Source: Phytophthora hibernalis
Taxonomy: Eukaryota > Oomycota > Peronosporomycetes > Peronosporales > Peronosporaceae
Reading direction: 5' to 3'
DNA length: 64,000 bases
Assembly: GCA_012656075.1 (NCBI GenBank)
Contig: JAAKBF010000293.1
Coordinates: forward strand, 1 to 64,000
Under the pieces are notes generated by a model. It saw nothing but the letters and a program-made list of their open reading frames with translations. It did no database searches and was not told the DNA's origin. Shown here in pieces: positions 20,103-31,631 of the stretch (the stretch's first letter is position 1; every line of letters starts with the position of its first letter). A program made the translations under genes and the position numbers.

Positions 20103-21413
20103 TTAGACGCTTACTTCTCCTCTAGTCATCATATCTACTACGTCTTCTTCATCAATGACCTCACCAACATCAGGATCAAGGAGCTGCAAACGCTCTAGTT
20201 CCTCAGCAAGAGCATTGGACGAGGCCTCGAACATTGGGTCGACAGGTGGCACGGCAAGTATGCCGTTAAACCCGTTCGAGATCGTCGAAGCGGACAGCCC
20301 CTCCCACGCACTGGCAACCCAGTCAACCACGTCATTCCTGGACGGCGCCTTGACCTTGCTGCTCTCCCTCCCAGCCAGCTTGGTCATCAGCCAGCTTACC
20401 CAGCGCTGGCGCAGACGCTGCTTTAGCGGGCGGTTCCAAGCAATGTCCGCCGGCTGGCAGACGCCTGTGTGCGTCCAGCAAGTGGATGTTGAGGTCGTGA
20501 GCGCGGGTGCGCACCTCCGGCGTCCAATGTGCAGAGAAGTCGTCGAGGAGTAGAAAGACAGGCTGTTCTGGATGCTGACGTCCACCGAAATGATACGCCA
20601 GCCAAATGAGAGTCAGCGACGTGTTCCACCAACCCGTGCTATTAACGTAGATCTGGACGCCATGTCTGTCCTGGAGGATCTCGATCTGCTTCCAAAGATA
20701 CTTGCCGAAGCCGTGTCTCAGCTCCACGTTATCGGCTTGCGTCGCCGCGACCTTGGATGGGCGGCCCTTCAGTATCAAAAACGGCGTCCGCTTCTCGCCG
20801 AAAGAGGACCCAAGCAACATGCACGTCATCCTCTCCTTGTCCTTGCCACATGTACGAACCCTCACCGTACGTGCTCCGCGCTTGTTGAGCGTCGTGCGCG
20901 GCACGTACTCGAAGACAACGGGCGTTTGGTCGGCGTTGTAGGCGACATCAACACCTAGGAGGTGCATGACTGCGCGCATCCTGGTATTAAAAGCAAGAAC
21001 AGCAGCCTCGCCGTCTACGGGACTCTTCTGTCCTTGGCGCGTACGCGCACGGAACCGCAGCGCATGGCGGCGCACGAATCCAGCCCGCCAAGCCCATGTG
21101 CCGGTGAAAACGCCGCGCGGTATACCAGCTGCTGCCGCATACTCCTGGGCCTTGAGCTGGAGCATAAGAGCCGAAACTGGCGCCCCATCGGCGCGGTAGG
21201 CGTTGACCCAGCGAAGAAGCTGAGACTCCGTCTCAGACGACAGCACAGTGGCACTTCCTGCAGGTCTGAGCTTGCGCTGCACGCTGGACGAGCTGCTCTT
21301 CCCGGCCTTCTCGATGGTATCGCGGCGTTTCTGCCACAGGTAGATGCTCTTGCGTTAGTCTCAAGCGAGGTGCCTTTGGCCTCAGGGTAGAACTTGGCGA
21401 GTGCAGAGGACAC
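20103..21413 (-). pseudogene. pogo-like transposase (pogo-2)
   Basis: Starts MSSALAKFYPEAKGTSLET at 21413. A CENP-B-type DNA-binding half is followed by the DDE_1 core with YNADQTPVVFEY (~20940), LLLDDFSAHW (~20545) and CQPADIAWNRPLKQRLRQRW (~20455). The third motif lies in another frame from the second because of an indel near 20500. Unit 1 also has a missing base near 21355 and a change in CAGGCTGTTCTGGATGCTG (~20560). Without the breaks it would be of normal pogo length (~420 residues). GC content is clearly higher than in pogo-1 and the core. Confidence 0.8.
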
Positions 21414-21711
21414 TCCGTCAGAATCAGAATGGTGAATGACATGGAGTCGAAACTCATTCGTCGGCGTAAAGCGCTTGTACTGCCGAGCGCGGCGGCCTCC
21501 ATCTTTACTTGCTCGTGCGCGGCCTATGAAGAGTTGGGAAGTGACTGCGCTTTAGTGGTCTGGTGCCTAACTTTTATCGATCCTTGGCCACCAATTTTTG
21601 GAGCTGTCGGAAATGACAACGATCCGGTGGTGTCCAAATTGCAGTCATCTGATTGGCTAATACGGCTTGTCGGATATAACATTCTATCGGATACTACACA
21701 GGTTATACGGT

Positions 21712-22330
21712 AGCACATCCCATCAATCCGTGATTATTTTGGCCAATCGTGCGAGTTGTGCTTTTCGAGTGGATATAGTCTGTAATTTTTGGTGACGATC
21801 CGAGCAATATTGAAAGACTTTTAATACAAGGGTCTGGGCCTTGGTCAAAAGGATATCACAGTGTAAATGACTTGGTTTCAGTATGGATGACTAAAGGGCT
21901 ACATTATCGGGAAGCGCTTCCATAGTCACCTTGCATCTTGCAGCGACGGCCGACGACACCACGCGCGCCTTAGGGCTTCCGGTGCCGCATACTGGGCTCG
22001 AGAGAGTGCTATAGCTGGACAGGGATCGGGTGCAAGTTGAAAAACCACCGCAGTAACGTGCTCGAGGGCTGCCTTCGATACGAGACTCGCCTTCCTACTG
22101 GAATCCTACGGTAATACTATAGTAAACACGGGGACTATTTAGCTTGCAAGATGTATGCAGGTGGCAGGCAGTATTTGATGAAGGAGGACCTAATTCGAGC
22201 GAGCAAGCTCCTATGGAGGCATACGCCAGCGAAATATCTTGAGAAAATCGTTTTGTCGATGAAGAAGAGATGCATCGAGGTAATAAAGGTTGCCGTACCG
22301 GCACTAAAGTTGCCCTTTTCATGTTCAACT
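21712..22330. other. Non-coding stretch
   Basis: About 600 bases between pogo-2 and the EF-hand gene. Only short shadow frames occur. I see no RNA gene or transposon end. Confidence 0.5.
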
Positions 22331-22333
22331 TCG

Positions 22334-23741
22334 TCAATACTGAAACCAAGTCATTTCCACTGTGCTATCCTTTTGACCATACGCGTGGAAGAGGAAGTTT
22401 AAACGGCGAGAAGCGTCAGCGCACAGTGCTGCGATAAACTCGGGCCAATCCAGTGCCCCAGAGCTGTCAGAGTCCAGAACGTCGAAGGCACGGTCAACGA
22501 AGAACTGGTCTTCCACCGACAACTGAGGTACGCCGTGGCGTAGTGTCTCCTTGTCGACACCATGAGAGTTCTTCGCCATGGAGCAAGGCGCTTTATGGCG
22601 ATCCCACCGCGCGAACAATCAGCTCGTGAATAGCCCGTCGCAGTCATCAGTGCAGCTAGATCCAGTTCCTGGAGAAACCCGTGCTGCTCCGCCACAGACA
22701 GCATCGTCGAAGTTGGTTCCGTTCGTGGGCGTTGCGGTGGTCGAGACTTCGGTTTGTGGTGTTGCTTCTGCCGAGACCGGGGACAGATTTTGCCTGGTGG
22801 TGGGAATGCAGTGAACGTACTAGGCGTTTGCCTCAAGTCATCACCTTTGCTTATGGGTGCGAACATAAGCTTCCGATGGGCATGTGCGATTCGAGAGCGA
22901 AGACCAACAAGTTCGGTGCTCTTTTTCTCTACAGGCGATGGCCGACGATCATCGCTGTCCTTCGTAGTATTTTGAGTGGTTTTGGAGGGTCCAAGTCGCT
23001 GGAGGTGAAGCTGCTCCGTGTGCATGTTGTAAGCGGAGCTGATGGATAACTGTGAAAGGTTCCGCTCAGTCATTGGCTTTGATCGGAACGGCGAGAACTC
23101 TCTCAAACACGACAAGTCCAGCAGTGTTCGATTGCGCAGGGTTCTGCAGCAGATTCACTCGTCGTGAAATCGGAGGTGCCGTTAACTGCTTCGGATGGCA
23201 TTGTGAAAGCATTCGCGAGGCCGCGTCGACGACGTGAAGTCTTAGGAGTTGGTCCATTCCGGCAGTGCTGTAAATATGAATCGCTCCCAGTACGATGCCA
23301 CAGCTCGTACTTGCGGTTGCTGATATCCATGCGCAAATCGTGGCTTCGGCGGGTGCGATCGCTCTTCCATTGTGGTGCTGACGTGTCCAAACAACGGCGA
23401 CAGTGATGGGGGATTCCATTCGCAGTGCAATGACTATGACGTTTCCTTGCGAATCGAGCGTCCACGATTGTTGTGAGCTCTTCACGTGATGTCAAAAGGT
23501 AACTCATGTAGCCATCAAAAAGTCTTTGGTGGAGTTCGCGACGACATGTATTAGTGCTAACCTGTATTCCAAACGGTGTGATTTTCGGTGATGACGATCG
23601 TCCTATCGACCATGGGGTGCGAGTTCGTTTGAAACAATTGTGTCCCCTAAACTTAGCGCAAGTGCCTTCGCAAATTCCTAGACGAGTGCATATGCACCTC
23701 GTTGCCATTGGGCCCCAACAAAACCTGTGATCCCTCTTCAA
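22334..23741 (-). pseudogene. Decayed EF-hand protein gene
   Basis: The clearest part is the 3' end (22618-22334), with a canonical calcium-binding loop DSDSSGALDWPE inside FFVDRAFDVL...FIAALCAD. Upstream, a disordered Pro/Ser/Arg-rich segment lies in a different frame (23115-22620), and a hydrophobic Ala-rich segment (ATASTSCGIVLGAIHIYS, ~23290) in a third. Frame changes occur near 23060 and 22640. Some may be introns, but I could not place convincing splice sites. It looks like a host-derived gene carried in the array, not a transposon gene. Full function unknown. Confidence 0.5.
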
Positions 23742-23984
23742 CTTGATGCTGTTGTTGATTCACAGTGCGCAATGACAAGAACCATCGGCTCTGCCATCGA
23801 AATGTTGCTCGATGTGTCCAGTGAACCTCGACCAAAATTTGGCCGCGGCGTTCGCGTTCGTCGCGAGGACCACGACGGCCGAACGTGCGGATTCACTTCA
23901 CTCGACTCGCTCGGGACTCAGTCCGTGGATCGACTCGGACACTCCAGAATCCGCGCACACCACCACTTCATCGCGCGGAGCGAC

Positions 23985-24330
23985 GTGAGACCTCGTTATG
24001 AGCGACGAATTTAATGTCCCCGGTCGGAATTTCTCGGCCGGTCGCGATCACATGTGGACGGCATTGGAAATGCCTGATGGTGTAAACTACACCGTCAAGG
24101 AATCCGACGGTCGCGCGGGGTCTTTCAGATCAAAATCATGGAAGAGGAGAACATCACGTACACGGTATGGAGCACGTACGCGGACCCGAGACGCACAGTA
24201 TGTACTAGCAGGCAGGTATGCTCCAATCCTGGAACAAGTGTTGCTACCAGGGGAGAGAATGGAAGCTTTGGTTAACTAACAGCCACGACAAGCTCCAGTA
24301 TCCCGTACATGGGCAATCTCACTTCAAACG
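23985..24330 (+). pseudogene. SKN1/KRE6-like (GH16) gene fragment
   Basis: The frame opens LVMSDEFNVPGRNF and continues DHMWTALEMPDGVN, the start of the catalytic region of oomycete and fungal SKN1/KRE6-type beta-glucan synthesis proteins. After a frame change (~24095) comes QIKIMEEENITYTVW, and after another (~24180) SMYYRAGMLQSWNKCCYQG, although unit 1 carries a one-base difference (GCAGGC versus CGGGC) and a G insertion near 24252. Only ~110 codons of a normally >500-residue protein remain and the active-site region is absent. Recognition is from the order of family motifs, not a search. Confidence 0.6.
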
Positions 24331-24589
24331 CCGCATCTTATCCGCATGTGAAACCCACCAGCACGTGGGCGTGCCTCAAGCGTGGGGGTGAATCATGTTG
24401 TTGCTTTCCAGTCTTAATCGACCGCGACTCCCCAACTTTCATCATCTTGTTGACGTCAGAGTGAGTTCTACCTACTGCTACAACTGCCGGCAGCAACAGT
24501 CAACACCAGTGACACACACCACCAGCGACGCAATTCATATACCGGTATGCCGCGTCAAAGATATACATATGGTATGACTGTATCATCAT

Positions 24590-24821
24590 CGGAAAAGGGA
24601 GCGGGATCACTATCAACGTCGACGAAACTCGGACGGTGGCGCTCCTGAAGAAGGCGATCAAGGAAAAGAAGACAATCAGTTTGAATGGCACAGATAAGCT
24701 GCACCTCTTCCTGGTCAAGAAACAACGTGTGGCTGCGAGATCTGCTGCGCTCGAGCTGAAGGAGGGTCGGACATGCTCGCGAGCTTTGGATGTCTATTCG
24801 TGCCCACACTACTGTGAGTGA
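24590..24821 (+). pseudogene. CRN N-terminal fragment (LFLVK variant)
   Basis: Short stretch resembling the LFLAK domain: VDETRTVALLKKAIKEKK followed by KLHLFLVKKQ. LFLVK replaces LFLAK. No start with MVKLFC and no HVLVVVP or effector domain follow, so it is an orphan fragment. It could be a reservoir for N-terminal recombination or simply debris. Confidence 0.55.
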
Positions 24822-25115
24822 CCGGTGTGGCATATGAAGGGACCAGCTGCGGTTGTACAGGTACCATGTCGCCATTGTCGTATTCAGTTGCACTCGACGA
24901 GGTACAAGGCCTCCGAAAGGATGGGCTGCAACGACACCAAGGTTAGCGTCGCTGCATTTCGGGACTGGAGCCCGCGGGACCAAACAACCCATTGTGATCT
25001 TAAACGCAACTTCGATTTGCACTACAATCCTACTTGGTGACAGAGTTCTTGTTTAATCGCTTTCACGCGATCCTGTTCCTCCATCACTCCAACACTCATC
25101 CTCCCATGATTCGAT

Positions 25116-27278
25116 TCACCTCGTCACATTTTCCATCTCATCGTCAAACTGAACAATATCCATGATGAAAGAGGGATTCCTCAGCAACCTCGTCAGACAG
25201 CTGACATCGATGCGCTTGACTTGTCTCAATAGCGGAGACTGCAAAATTCCAAAGTACTTGTCCTTTTCTCCTTGAGGAATATCCTCCTCTGGCAGATAAA
25301 AGATGTTGAAATCATCGAACGATCCAGAAAATTTTACGTGAACAATTTCAACAGTAGGGCAGGTTTCCACTCGATAAACGTTGTCGAACTTGTACGCAGC
25401 TGGAACAAAGTTCACGACGAGCATACGTTGAACGCCGAACTGTCTTTTGTATCCATTTGCTTGTGCCGCCGCCACGTTAATTTCACTTTTTCAAGTAATT
25501 GGTTTACCTTCAGCTCGTACGCGAGCTTGTCTCCGTTGATGATAAGAATGTCTGCTCTGGTTTTGATATCTGCGGTTCTAACTTCAGGAAAAACCTGTTT
25601 CGTTCGGTGTGTCTTCTTGAGAATATCACGAATCGCTGCATACACTTCGAAATGAAAAACGGCTTCGCTTGGAGAACTGCGATTCTGTACGAGCAAATGT
25701 GCAATGGTGTTCGGGTCCACATAGGCGAGTGCAGCACATAAGAGCTGGACAGGATCCTCAGCAGCCACAGCTTTACAAATTTCTCGAGCAGGAAGCGCTT
25801 CAAGGCACACTCGCTTCATCATCGGAGAGACGATGACCAGCATAAATTTAACCCTGCTCTGCCCGATGTCAACTCGCCGCTCGGACACAACTCCCATTCG
25901 CAGTAAGAGATGAGCATTTGTGTTCCTGGCCGTTAAATCCTCATTATTTCCAAGTATTTGTTTGAGTAACCACCACTCTTCGTCGTTCAACTTCTGTAAA
26001 TCTTGTTGAATACGAGCATAGGTGCGATTGAACATCTGCAAGTAAGCGTAATAGGGATCCCTGAAGAACTACTCCTCCCAGCTCAAGCTCCCATTTTTGT
26101 TCATCGATCGTGAATCTAACAAGTGACCCCAACACACCGGGGCACCACCAGAGAACATCTTGATCCCCTCCTGAAGCGATAATGGAAATCGATAAAGTTC
26201 CTTGAACAGGCTGAAAAACATGGCCATCTGGGATTGTGTAAATGGCTCGACCTTAATCAACTGAGACACGTTGAAAGGGCTTGAAGATCCCCGAAATACC
26301 TGGTAGGTATTCACCAAGTCGTAGTTTCCAACCCCAAGAAATCCCAGAAAGAACTTGTCCGATTGTGCTTTCCACATTCGAATAACTTGCAGAAATGTGG
26401 ACAACAAATCAGGGTTGGAGAACAGACAATCCATTTCATCCAGGATCAGACAGACCTTCTTGTTCCCGTTACCTGCGCACCTTGCAACTAAAGTCATCAA
26501 AGAATTGAAATCGCGGCAATCGCTTTCATTGTCGACCAATATCCCCAAGTGATTCCAGAATTTGGTCTCGTCGGCCGCAAACACCGCACCCAGCTCGAAA
26601 TACACGCAAATGATGTCCGAGCGGCTAGTAAGCTGCCATTCCTGGATGCCATTTGCAATTGTGGTTTTCCCAAATTGACGCGGACCATACAACAGATAGA
26701 GTGAGCAGTCGCTGCTAGAGAAGCCTTCTTTAATCCGTTGAAAGGCAGGGATAGTGCTCAAAGGGACGGAGAAGTCACTTTCGGTCACTGGCCCAGTGAA
26801 TGCAACGTATTTCTGGAATTTCGGTCTCTTGGGGAATGGTTGATCTTGTTGAGCGACGCTCATCAACGCAGATCGTTGACCAAGAACACTGGTATGCGAC
26901 TCCCACAACCCCTCCAGTACTTGTCCTTGCTCCAGAACCACCACCAGCACGTGAATCTGGTCGGTGGATGGCTGCTCCATACCCGTCAATACTTTCTGAA
27001 GGCCGGACTCCCCTGTAGCTCTTCGTCTTCATTCGTTAGCGCTTTGACGGTAGCCGTTTTCCTGCCCTTCTTCAGCTCCTTCACGTCCTCACTCTCAGTC
27101 TTCAGCCACTCGGTTCCCTACTTCGCCAGGAAGAGCTGCAGGTTCTTCGCAGGAATGGTGATGTCCTCGCTCTCGTCCTTGATCGCCTTCTTCAGGTCTC
27201 CCACCGACTCCCCACATCGATGTCCACAGGAAACGCACTCCCAGTCGCTCCAACGACAGCACAAAAGAGCTTGACCAT
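25116..27278 (-). pseudogene. CRN effector with P-loop NTPase and PD-(D/E)XK nuclease
   Basis: Start at 27278 (MVKLFCAVVGATGSAF). The N-terminal cassette loses frame near 27215 and carries a TAG directly after LFLAK. HVLVVV is kept but followed by Leu instead of Pro. The effector part from 26989 has Walker A GPRQFGKTT (~26680) and Walker B LILDEMD (~26445). An apparent one-base change at GGTGCCCCGG (~26140) shifts the frame before the winged-helix region. The C-terminal nuclease shows HFEVYAAIRDIL (~25650), RADILIINGDK (~25555) and YELKV (~25510), the E, D and ExK of the restriction-endonuclease fold. Unit 1 additionally lacks 9 bases at GAGCTGGG (~26090). NTPase-nuclease CRNs are a described class and act in the host nucleus. 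Confidence 0.82.
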
Positions 27279-27345
27279 CTTTTCTGGAATGAGAAGGAAA
27301 AATTGTAATCGTACTTAAGCGATGAATGGTGTGGTCACATATACT
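27279..27345 (-). promoter_or_regulatory. Upstream elements of the NTPase-type CRN
   Basis: An initiator-like TTCTCATTCCAGAAA (complement of 27281-27296) is 3-18 bases before the ATG. Further up are TTAAGTACGATTA and GTGTGGTCACATATA, matching the arm CRNs. The homology stops soon after, so ~75 bp is the shared promoter block. Confidence 0.5.
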
Positions 27346-27600
27346 TTTAATCGAAGAACTGTGCCTATTACATGTATTGTGCTTTGCAGTTTTTTGGCAC
27401 TTATAATAGCAACGCGATTTGTGTGCCTCATGAGAAGTACAAATAGTACACCAATACGAATAAAGATAATCCTTGCACGAGTTATATTACTGATCTTAAT
27501 AGAAATCCTAGGTAAGAAAGACAGCTCGTGGCCAATGAATACGAGATCGGCTGGCTTTGGCACTATTCAAAAGTGTCATTTTCCGTTTAAGTCTTGCAGC

Positions 27601-28612
27601 ATGACGTACTCAAAGGACCTACGCTGGCGCGCAGTCGTGCTGTTTTTCGTCTACAACATCGAGATGTTGCAGAATGCACATGTCCTCGGTGCATCGGTAC
27701 GCTCCATCAAGCGTTGGAATCGCTTTGTTCAAAAGTTCGGCATGGTAACCGGCGCCCAACGCGAGAAGCGGGCATCGCGCTGGCCAGCATCGGTCTGTGC
27801 GTTCGTGATCAAGTACGTGGAGGACCACCCGTGCTTTTATCTCCAAGAGCTCCAAGATACACTTCGTGACAAGTTTGGAAATATCAAGACGTCAACATCT
27901 ACCATTTGCAGAGCCCTTCGGTTTGATATGGGGCAGTCCAGGAAAGTGCTGACGCGGCGTGCGCGGGAGGCTACAGCAGATCAGGTTCAAGACTATATCG
28001 ACAAGCTGAAGCCTTTCTACTCCATGCCCGAGCAAATGATTTTCTTAGACGAAACCGCCAAGGATAGTAGAGATGGTGTGCGTCGATACGCATGGTCGAA
28101 GCGAAACACGCCTGCAATCGTCACGCTTCCTTTTGTACGCGGTGAGCGGGTCTCCGTTCTGGCGGCGATGTCAACGGACGGTTTTTATCGTGGGGTGCAC
28201 AACAGGAACATTTACGCGGCATGTATTTTACCAGACCTTCCACGACAAAATTTTGCCGTTCCTGAATCCGTGGCCACTTCCTCGCTCTATCCTTGTACTG
28301 GATAATGCAAAAATCCATATGTACAAGGAATTAGAGGAAGCGGTGCACAGTGTTGGTGCTTTAATTTTCTTTCTGCCACCATATTGCCCCCAACTCAATC
28401 CGATTGAAGTCGGGTTTTCACTGCTGAAGCGTTGGATCCAAAAGAATGCAAACACGGCGTTCGGATTCGCTCCAGAGGAGGTATTAGACTTGGCGATGTA
28501 CGCTTGTACGCGCACGAAAGATGGAACACGTGGTATTTATAAGCATTGCGGGTATGCTCTCGACTCGTTGGCAATAGATATTAATGTAGCGACCTCCACT
28601 CCAACTAATTAA
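27601..28612 (+). pseudogene. IS630/Tc1-like transposase (DDE_3)
   Basis: Starts MTYSKDLRWRAVVLFF with a paired helix-turn-helix (VLGASVRSIKRWNRFV). The DDE_3 core follows: first Asp in MIFLDETAKD (~28038), second in ILVLDNAKIH (~28295), third acidic residue in PPYCPQLNPIEVGFSLLK (~28377). One extra G in the run at 28190-28194 shifts the frame between first and second motifs. Normal length (~336 residues). No terminal repeats found, so it may be a host-domesticated or end-eroded copy. A hydrophobic stretch upstream (27340-27510) is open in the same frame but is probably not part of the protein. Confidence 0.82.
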
Positions 28613-28614
28613 TA

Positions 28615-29503
28615 CTATAACTGATGGTCTTCATCCTCCATATTTTGAGCTGGTAGATTAACAGGTATGTCGGAGTTGTGTGGGCGCCTAAGATCGCAGT
28701 CAGGTAAACCGAGAATGTCTCGGAGATCATCTAGCGAAACCGAAATATTTACCTCACTTTCGTTGATGAGTATTCTCACGGTTCTAAACCGACGATCCAG
28801 CCGTCGATGCTCTGCTTGCTGCTCGTGCGCCATCTCACAGCGAGCTTCGTCAGCACTGCAGAGTTGTCGATATGTTGCATGCTCCGAGATTGTAGGCTGG
28901 GTTCCATCTGGCTCACGCGCATGTTGTGTTGCAAAGTAGCGTAGAGCCAAACTGTTCGGCGCTAGCGGAGATTGGTTAGTATCAGCTAAGTGCTGTACAA
29001 TCCGAGTCGATGCTTCATTAACCCGTGCAACTGTTGCCCGTCGAATTGAGTTGTGGATCTATCAATAATGCAAAAGCGTAACATTAGTATAAATCCACAG
29101 CTCCGATAAATATGACAGCAGTACCTTCACAGCGTACACGAAAACCATTAGACTGAAATCTGCCAGCGAGACGTTTCTACGCTGAGCATTCCGCCAGGAT
29201 TGCATAACTTGGGCAGCGAATGATTCAGCAGTGAGCTTGATGAACTCCCTTTGTTTCGTGTTGGTACCTGGTTTGAGGTAAATATCCTTCTCGGACCACG
29301 AAATTCCTTCTTGAGCACTTACGATCGCGTCCACTTTTGCATGTAAGACGGCGTAGCCTTCTGTAGATTGCAAACTCACTGAATGTGGCTGCTCGGACGT
29401 CATGTAATGCCTCACCCAATTTGATGGTCAGCGTTACTTTGACCTCTTCGTCCCCAAAAATGTGTTGCACTGTGTTGGCGCGTGAGGTAGATTCGCTCTC
29501 CAT
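28615..29503 (-). pseudogene. Two-exon gene of unknown function, unit 1 (11-nt deletion)
   Basis: Same gene as 58496-59395. Exon 1 starts at 29503, but lacks 11 bases (CTTGTGGACTG) near 29393 that unit 2 has, which shifts the frame after ~38 codons. The 66-bp intron (29059-29124) is intact. Confidence 0.65.
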
Positions 29504-29529
29504 CAGGTATAATCCCGAGTGGATCTACT

Positions 29530-30330
29530 ATCTACAATGGTCTTCACTCGCTCAAGTATCATAAGATCAAATCGACAAATTTATGTTTAGCTCAATCTCA
29601 TTCCAGATTTATTTTTCAACTTACCGTTGGTAGTCCGCTTTGCAACCTCGCGTCTTGTTCACGTGGGCGTCTATGTTGAGGAGGCTAATGTCGTGCTACT
29701 GTGCCAGCCAGTAGGAGGTCAGCACGTTGGTCATCTGAGGCTAGTGCTTCTCGTTCTTGTTCATGTCATCTCAGCGCATTTAGTCCACGCCCACCTATTA
29801 ATACAAGATGTGTGCGAAGTAGGTGTACGTTAGTACATCGGTTATTAAAGTGTAAACAATACAGTACAGGCTTCACTCACCTGAGCAGCGCCTCTCCGTC
29901 GACATTGGGTAGGAACCTGCCAGTCTTCCTCCCTGCAATTTGGTTGGCCTGGATCCCCACTCGCTTCATTTCGTGGTGCACTTGGCCAATCTTCGAGTCC
30001 GGTCGGCCCAACTGCTAGTTCAGGGTTCACGGGCTGGTTGATGTGACACGGCACCTCGAGCTTGTTAACGAAGAAGTCGGTCGGGTGGTTATAGTAGAGA
30101 ATGAGCGACTCACTGAGTGGCTTCTAAGCGCGACGACGGCGACATGCCCCTGCAGGGACGCAAACAGCATCTTCCCGTCCTTCTACGAGTTGTCCACGAA
30201 GTCGAGTATCCCCTGGTGATGGAGGCGAGTCGGCCGATCGAACGGCGGTTCTAAGGAACGCGGCGTCTGCGTGAGGGAGCAGACTAACTGGCCCCACGCG
30301 TGTACGAAACCCAGTTGTTGAAATCACCAA
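29530..30330 (-). pseudogene. Gene-X: exon-like blocks of an unrecognised gene
   Basis: A clear exon-like block (complement of ~30010-29881) encodes GRPDSKIGQVHHEMKRVGIQ and ends at a good donor (G|GTGAGTG). Another block ending at a donor GTAAGTTG (~29630) contains SLLNIDAHVNKTRGCKADYQ but has an in-frame TAG upstream. A third stretch (~30100-30020) reads SLILYYNHPTDFFVNKLE. The blocks are in different frames. Copies at 1-420 and 59640-60221. The product is not recognised. It may be upstream exons of the two-exon gene or a separate decayed gene. Confidence 0.35.
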
Positions 30331-30639
30331 TCAAAATTCTTCACGATTTGTACGTAATCATGCACGAGTTAGTGCAGGGGTGAGGTGGAATTAGTGCACT
30401 AAAAGGCAAGACAAAGTCCATGCAAAGCACAATACACTCCGGGCCAAAAGTATACGAACACCCCTACTTTTGCTAATAACTCAGCCTCTAGATGGAGTTG
30501 AGAAGTGTGCTTTAGACATGTTGTGTAGAACACGGTAATCATCAGTCGTTATGGGCTAATACTCACATACAAAAACCGTTTTGGCAGGTGGCCAAAATAT
30601 ACGAACGCTGTAATAATTGAAACTGGCTCAAAATGATAT

Positions 30640-31631
30640 TTTTTTTATAATATGGTGTTTAGGCATGGGTTTTCAACGCAGCCACAACATTCGAAGAAAA
30701 ACGAAGCTGTACTACAGCAGACGCATTTAGAATTTGTAATCAAGTTTTGGAGCGAATACAGCCATTTTCCGGATAGTGCTATCTACAACGTCGACGAAAC
30801 GGCCATTTATTTCGACACTCCACCCCACAAAATATGGGCCCTCAAGGGAGGCGTGGATCAGCAAAAGTCAAGCATATGCAGAAGAATTCCGGAAGACTCA
30901 CAGCTGTGCTCACCATTCGGGCTGACGGTACGTTCATTTATTTTACATTTAATTTACTGTATACTGAAACTAAGTAACGTTATTTGATTTAGGAAAAAAC
31001 TGCCAATACTCTTCATTCTGCGAGGAATACCTGGCGGCACTGTGGAGACAAATGAGTTGCCAACATATCCAGATGGACATGTTTATACAGTCCAAGAACA
31101 TGGCTGGATGGACGCAACTGTTTGGGAGTTTTATATTGAAAGTTTGCTTAAATTTGAAATAGATTCTCCCTCTGTCCTCCTTCTCGATAACTTCGATTCC
31201 CATGTATCGGAAGGAGGACAGAATGTGGTAGCGGAGGCTACCTCAGCACTAATGTGCCCTGTTCCGCCAAACAGCACGTCTGTCTGTCAGCCTCTTGATG
31301 TTGGAGTTATGGGTCCACTCAAGAAGAAGCTGACAGGCGTATGGCTATCAGAAAAGATTAATGGTACACGCACCGCGCAGCAAAAGAGACTTGGCGCGAT
31401 CAAGCGCACCATTACAGCATGGGAAGGCATCACAGAGCACTGTGTTGTGCGTAGCTTTGAAAAGGCAATTCCAAGATATCCTGAAGTCCAAGTATAGGAT
31501 AAAAATGTTTTTTTCACCAATCACAAATAGCGAATCACTGATGGGTACGGATTTTTTTGTCGAGATGCCCCGTTTACTTTTGTATGGCGGATACAGTTCA
31601 GTGAGGGTACGGATTTCACCGTCGTTGTCTG
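30640..31631 (+). pseudogene. Truncated pogo-1 transposase, left arm unit 2
   Basis: As at 758-1749. Here the frame stays open past the third catalytic motif to 31497 (151 codons from 31042, ending PRYPEVQV) because of an extra A near 31383, so this copy shows the complete C-terminus. Confidence 0.75.

Larger units (their letters stand above)
18179..21705 (-). mobile_element. pogo-2 transposon interrupted by pogo-1
   Basis: The left end reads TATAGCCTGTGTAGTA, is cut by pogo-1, and resumes TATCCGA at 19911. The right end near 21686-21707 is the inverted match (CGGATACTACACAGGTTATA). Removing pogo-1 restores a ~24-bp inverted repeat. Flanking TATA suggests a TA duplication. Its transposase occupies 20103-21413. 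Confidence 0.7.
1..29871. repeat. Tandem unit 1 of a ~29.9-kb array
   Basis: The sequence starting TTCACTCACCTGAGCAGC at base 1 recurs at 29872 and again at 59764, so the window holds two full periods (29,871 and 29,892 bp) and part of a third. Outside the 8.2-kb core, which is inverted between units, the units are collinear. They differ mainly by single-base homopolymer changes, a few substitutions, some short indels (for example 5 nt in the polymerase and 11 nt in the two-exon gene) and the CRN 5' cassettes. This indicates a very recent duplication, or an assembly that expanded one locus or merged two haplotypes. Confidence 0.93.

Noticed and set aside
22978..23741. A 212-243 codon open frame on the minus strand upstream of the EF-hand block
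   Set aside because: Composition (Arg, Ser, Cys, His-rich, no domain) looks like an out-of-frame reading. An alternative frame with more protein-like sequence overlaps it.
24555..25022. 155-codon minus-strand frame over the LFLVK fragment
   Set aside because: It is antisense to the recognisable CRN-like stretch and shows no independent features.
27322..27600. Hydrophobic N-terminal extension (IIATRFVCLMR, IILARVILLILIEILG) in frame with the IS630-like transposase
   Set aside because: DDE_3 transposases start near the helix-turn-helix. The MTYSKDLRW start at 27601 fits the family length, and the extension is probably chance.
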